Shown one piece after another: positions 32,322 through 32,466 of a stretch of DNA of 32,466 nucleotides. Source of the stretch: Akkermansia muciniphila (lineage in GTDB: Bacteria; Verrucomicrobiota; Verrucomicrobiia; Limisphaerales; F1-80-MAGS106). The stretch is from positions 1 to 32,466 of the forward strand of contig CAMBEJ010000056.1 of NCBI GenBank assembly GCA_945865375.1, in the 5' to 3' direction. Position 1 is the first letter of the stretch. Every line of letters starts with the position of its first letter. The position numbers were made by a program, and so were the translations under genes. Under the pieces are notes generated by a model. That model worked only from the letters and a program-made list of their open reading frames with translations. It made no database searches and was not told the DNA's origin.

Positions 32322-32466
32322 GTAGAGTAGGCGAAGCGGACGGATTGAGAGGCACAGGCCAATGACCGTCTCGCTTCGCCCCTCATCGAACCGGACAGGC
32401 GGTTTTCCCGCATCCGGCTCTCCGAGGGCCATTCATCGCATTGCTTATTGTTCACCGATTCGATTT
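32322..32466 (-). ncRNA. 3' end of a group II intron: domains V and VI
   Basis: On the minus strand, 32420 down to 32388 folds as a domain V hairpin: GAGCCGGA pairs with TCCGGTTC, GCGG with CCGC across a GAAA-containing loop, and the AGC catalytic-triad start is present. Below it, 32387 to 32322 forms domain VI: GGCGAAGCG pairs with CGCTTCGCC, and at its base GAG pairs with CTC, leaving one unpaired A (complement of 32328) seven bases from the 3' end, the expected branch point. The molecule ends in AC, matching the AY rule. The 5' domains and any reverse transcriptase gene lie past the window edge. Intron subclass cannot be assigned. Confidence 0.85.

Overview
The window most resembles a chromosomal segment of a Gram-negative, peptidoglycan-containing bacterium of the Verrucomicrobiota, probably a Limisphaerales/Pedosphaera-like lineage. 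This is inferred from gene content and style, not from any marker gene. Supporting signs are a solitary pseudopilin-like secreted protein with an H-X-G-x-N-x-x-F-x-DGH C-terminal motif, a DNRLRE/dockerin secreted protein, a very large secreted subtilase, a DUF5690-type transporter, Mpl, stand-alone GatB, and interspersed palindromic and CGTAAT-rich repeats. No rRNA, tRNA or CRISPR was seen. Most of the window is core metabolism with short spacers. The accessory signal lies in the intergenic repeats and at the right edge.

Layout. 1-375: left edge with no convincing complete gene, a GAxTAC-type simple repeat and a good promoter candidate. 376-2619: glpF-glpK glycerol uptake and phosphorylation. 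2803-4032: secreted DNRLRE/dockerin protein. 4175-4745: PemK/MazF-type toxin and overlapping antitoxin whose start codon looks lost. 4811-5036: MITE-like element with target-site duplication. 5096-8434: pta, a stand-alone Pta-N-like (BioD/DRTGG) protein and hisC. 8537-13308: secreted subtilase and an orphan PotA-type ATPase. 13422-15381: TPR protein and an EamA permease. 15392-18257 (minus): gatB-mpl. 18366-19871: N-terminal half of carbamoyl-phosphate synthase large chain only. 19920-25111 (minus): one tight operon reading EF-hand protein, ECF sigma, small membrane protein (candidate anti-sigma), Spy/CnrR-like protein, MacA-like adaptor, MacB ATPase, MacB permease. 25125-25336: long imperfect palindrome. 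25493-26263: pseudopilin-like protein. 26344-26500: second TSD-flanked hairpin element. 26637-28927: DUF5690 transporter and DapA-family aldolase, tail to tail with overlapping ends. 29077-29526: hemerythrin. 29540-32168 (minus): STAS protein then Rep/UvrD helicase. 32249-32466: a second copy of the 4820-5028 element, interrupted by the 3' end of a group II intron on the minus strand.

How the genes work together. Glycerol enters through GlpF and is trapped by GlpK. Pta links acetyl-CoA and acetyl phosphate, and its P-loop/DRTGG partner is a separate downstream gene. The sigma operon looks like an envelope-stress or toxic-compound circuit in which the sensor and the tripartite efflux parts are co-transcribed with their own ECF sigma factor. 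GatB serves Gln-tRNA/Asn-tRNA transamidation and Mpl recycles murein peptide.

The least ordinary parts are the mobile DNA (an element present twice at 70/73 identity over its shared end, one copy split by a group II intron exactly where the other is continuous), the split CarB and the split Pta. I did not find a convincing new defence or biosynthetic system. All family names come from reading motifs, without database searches.
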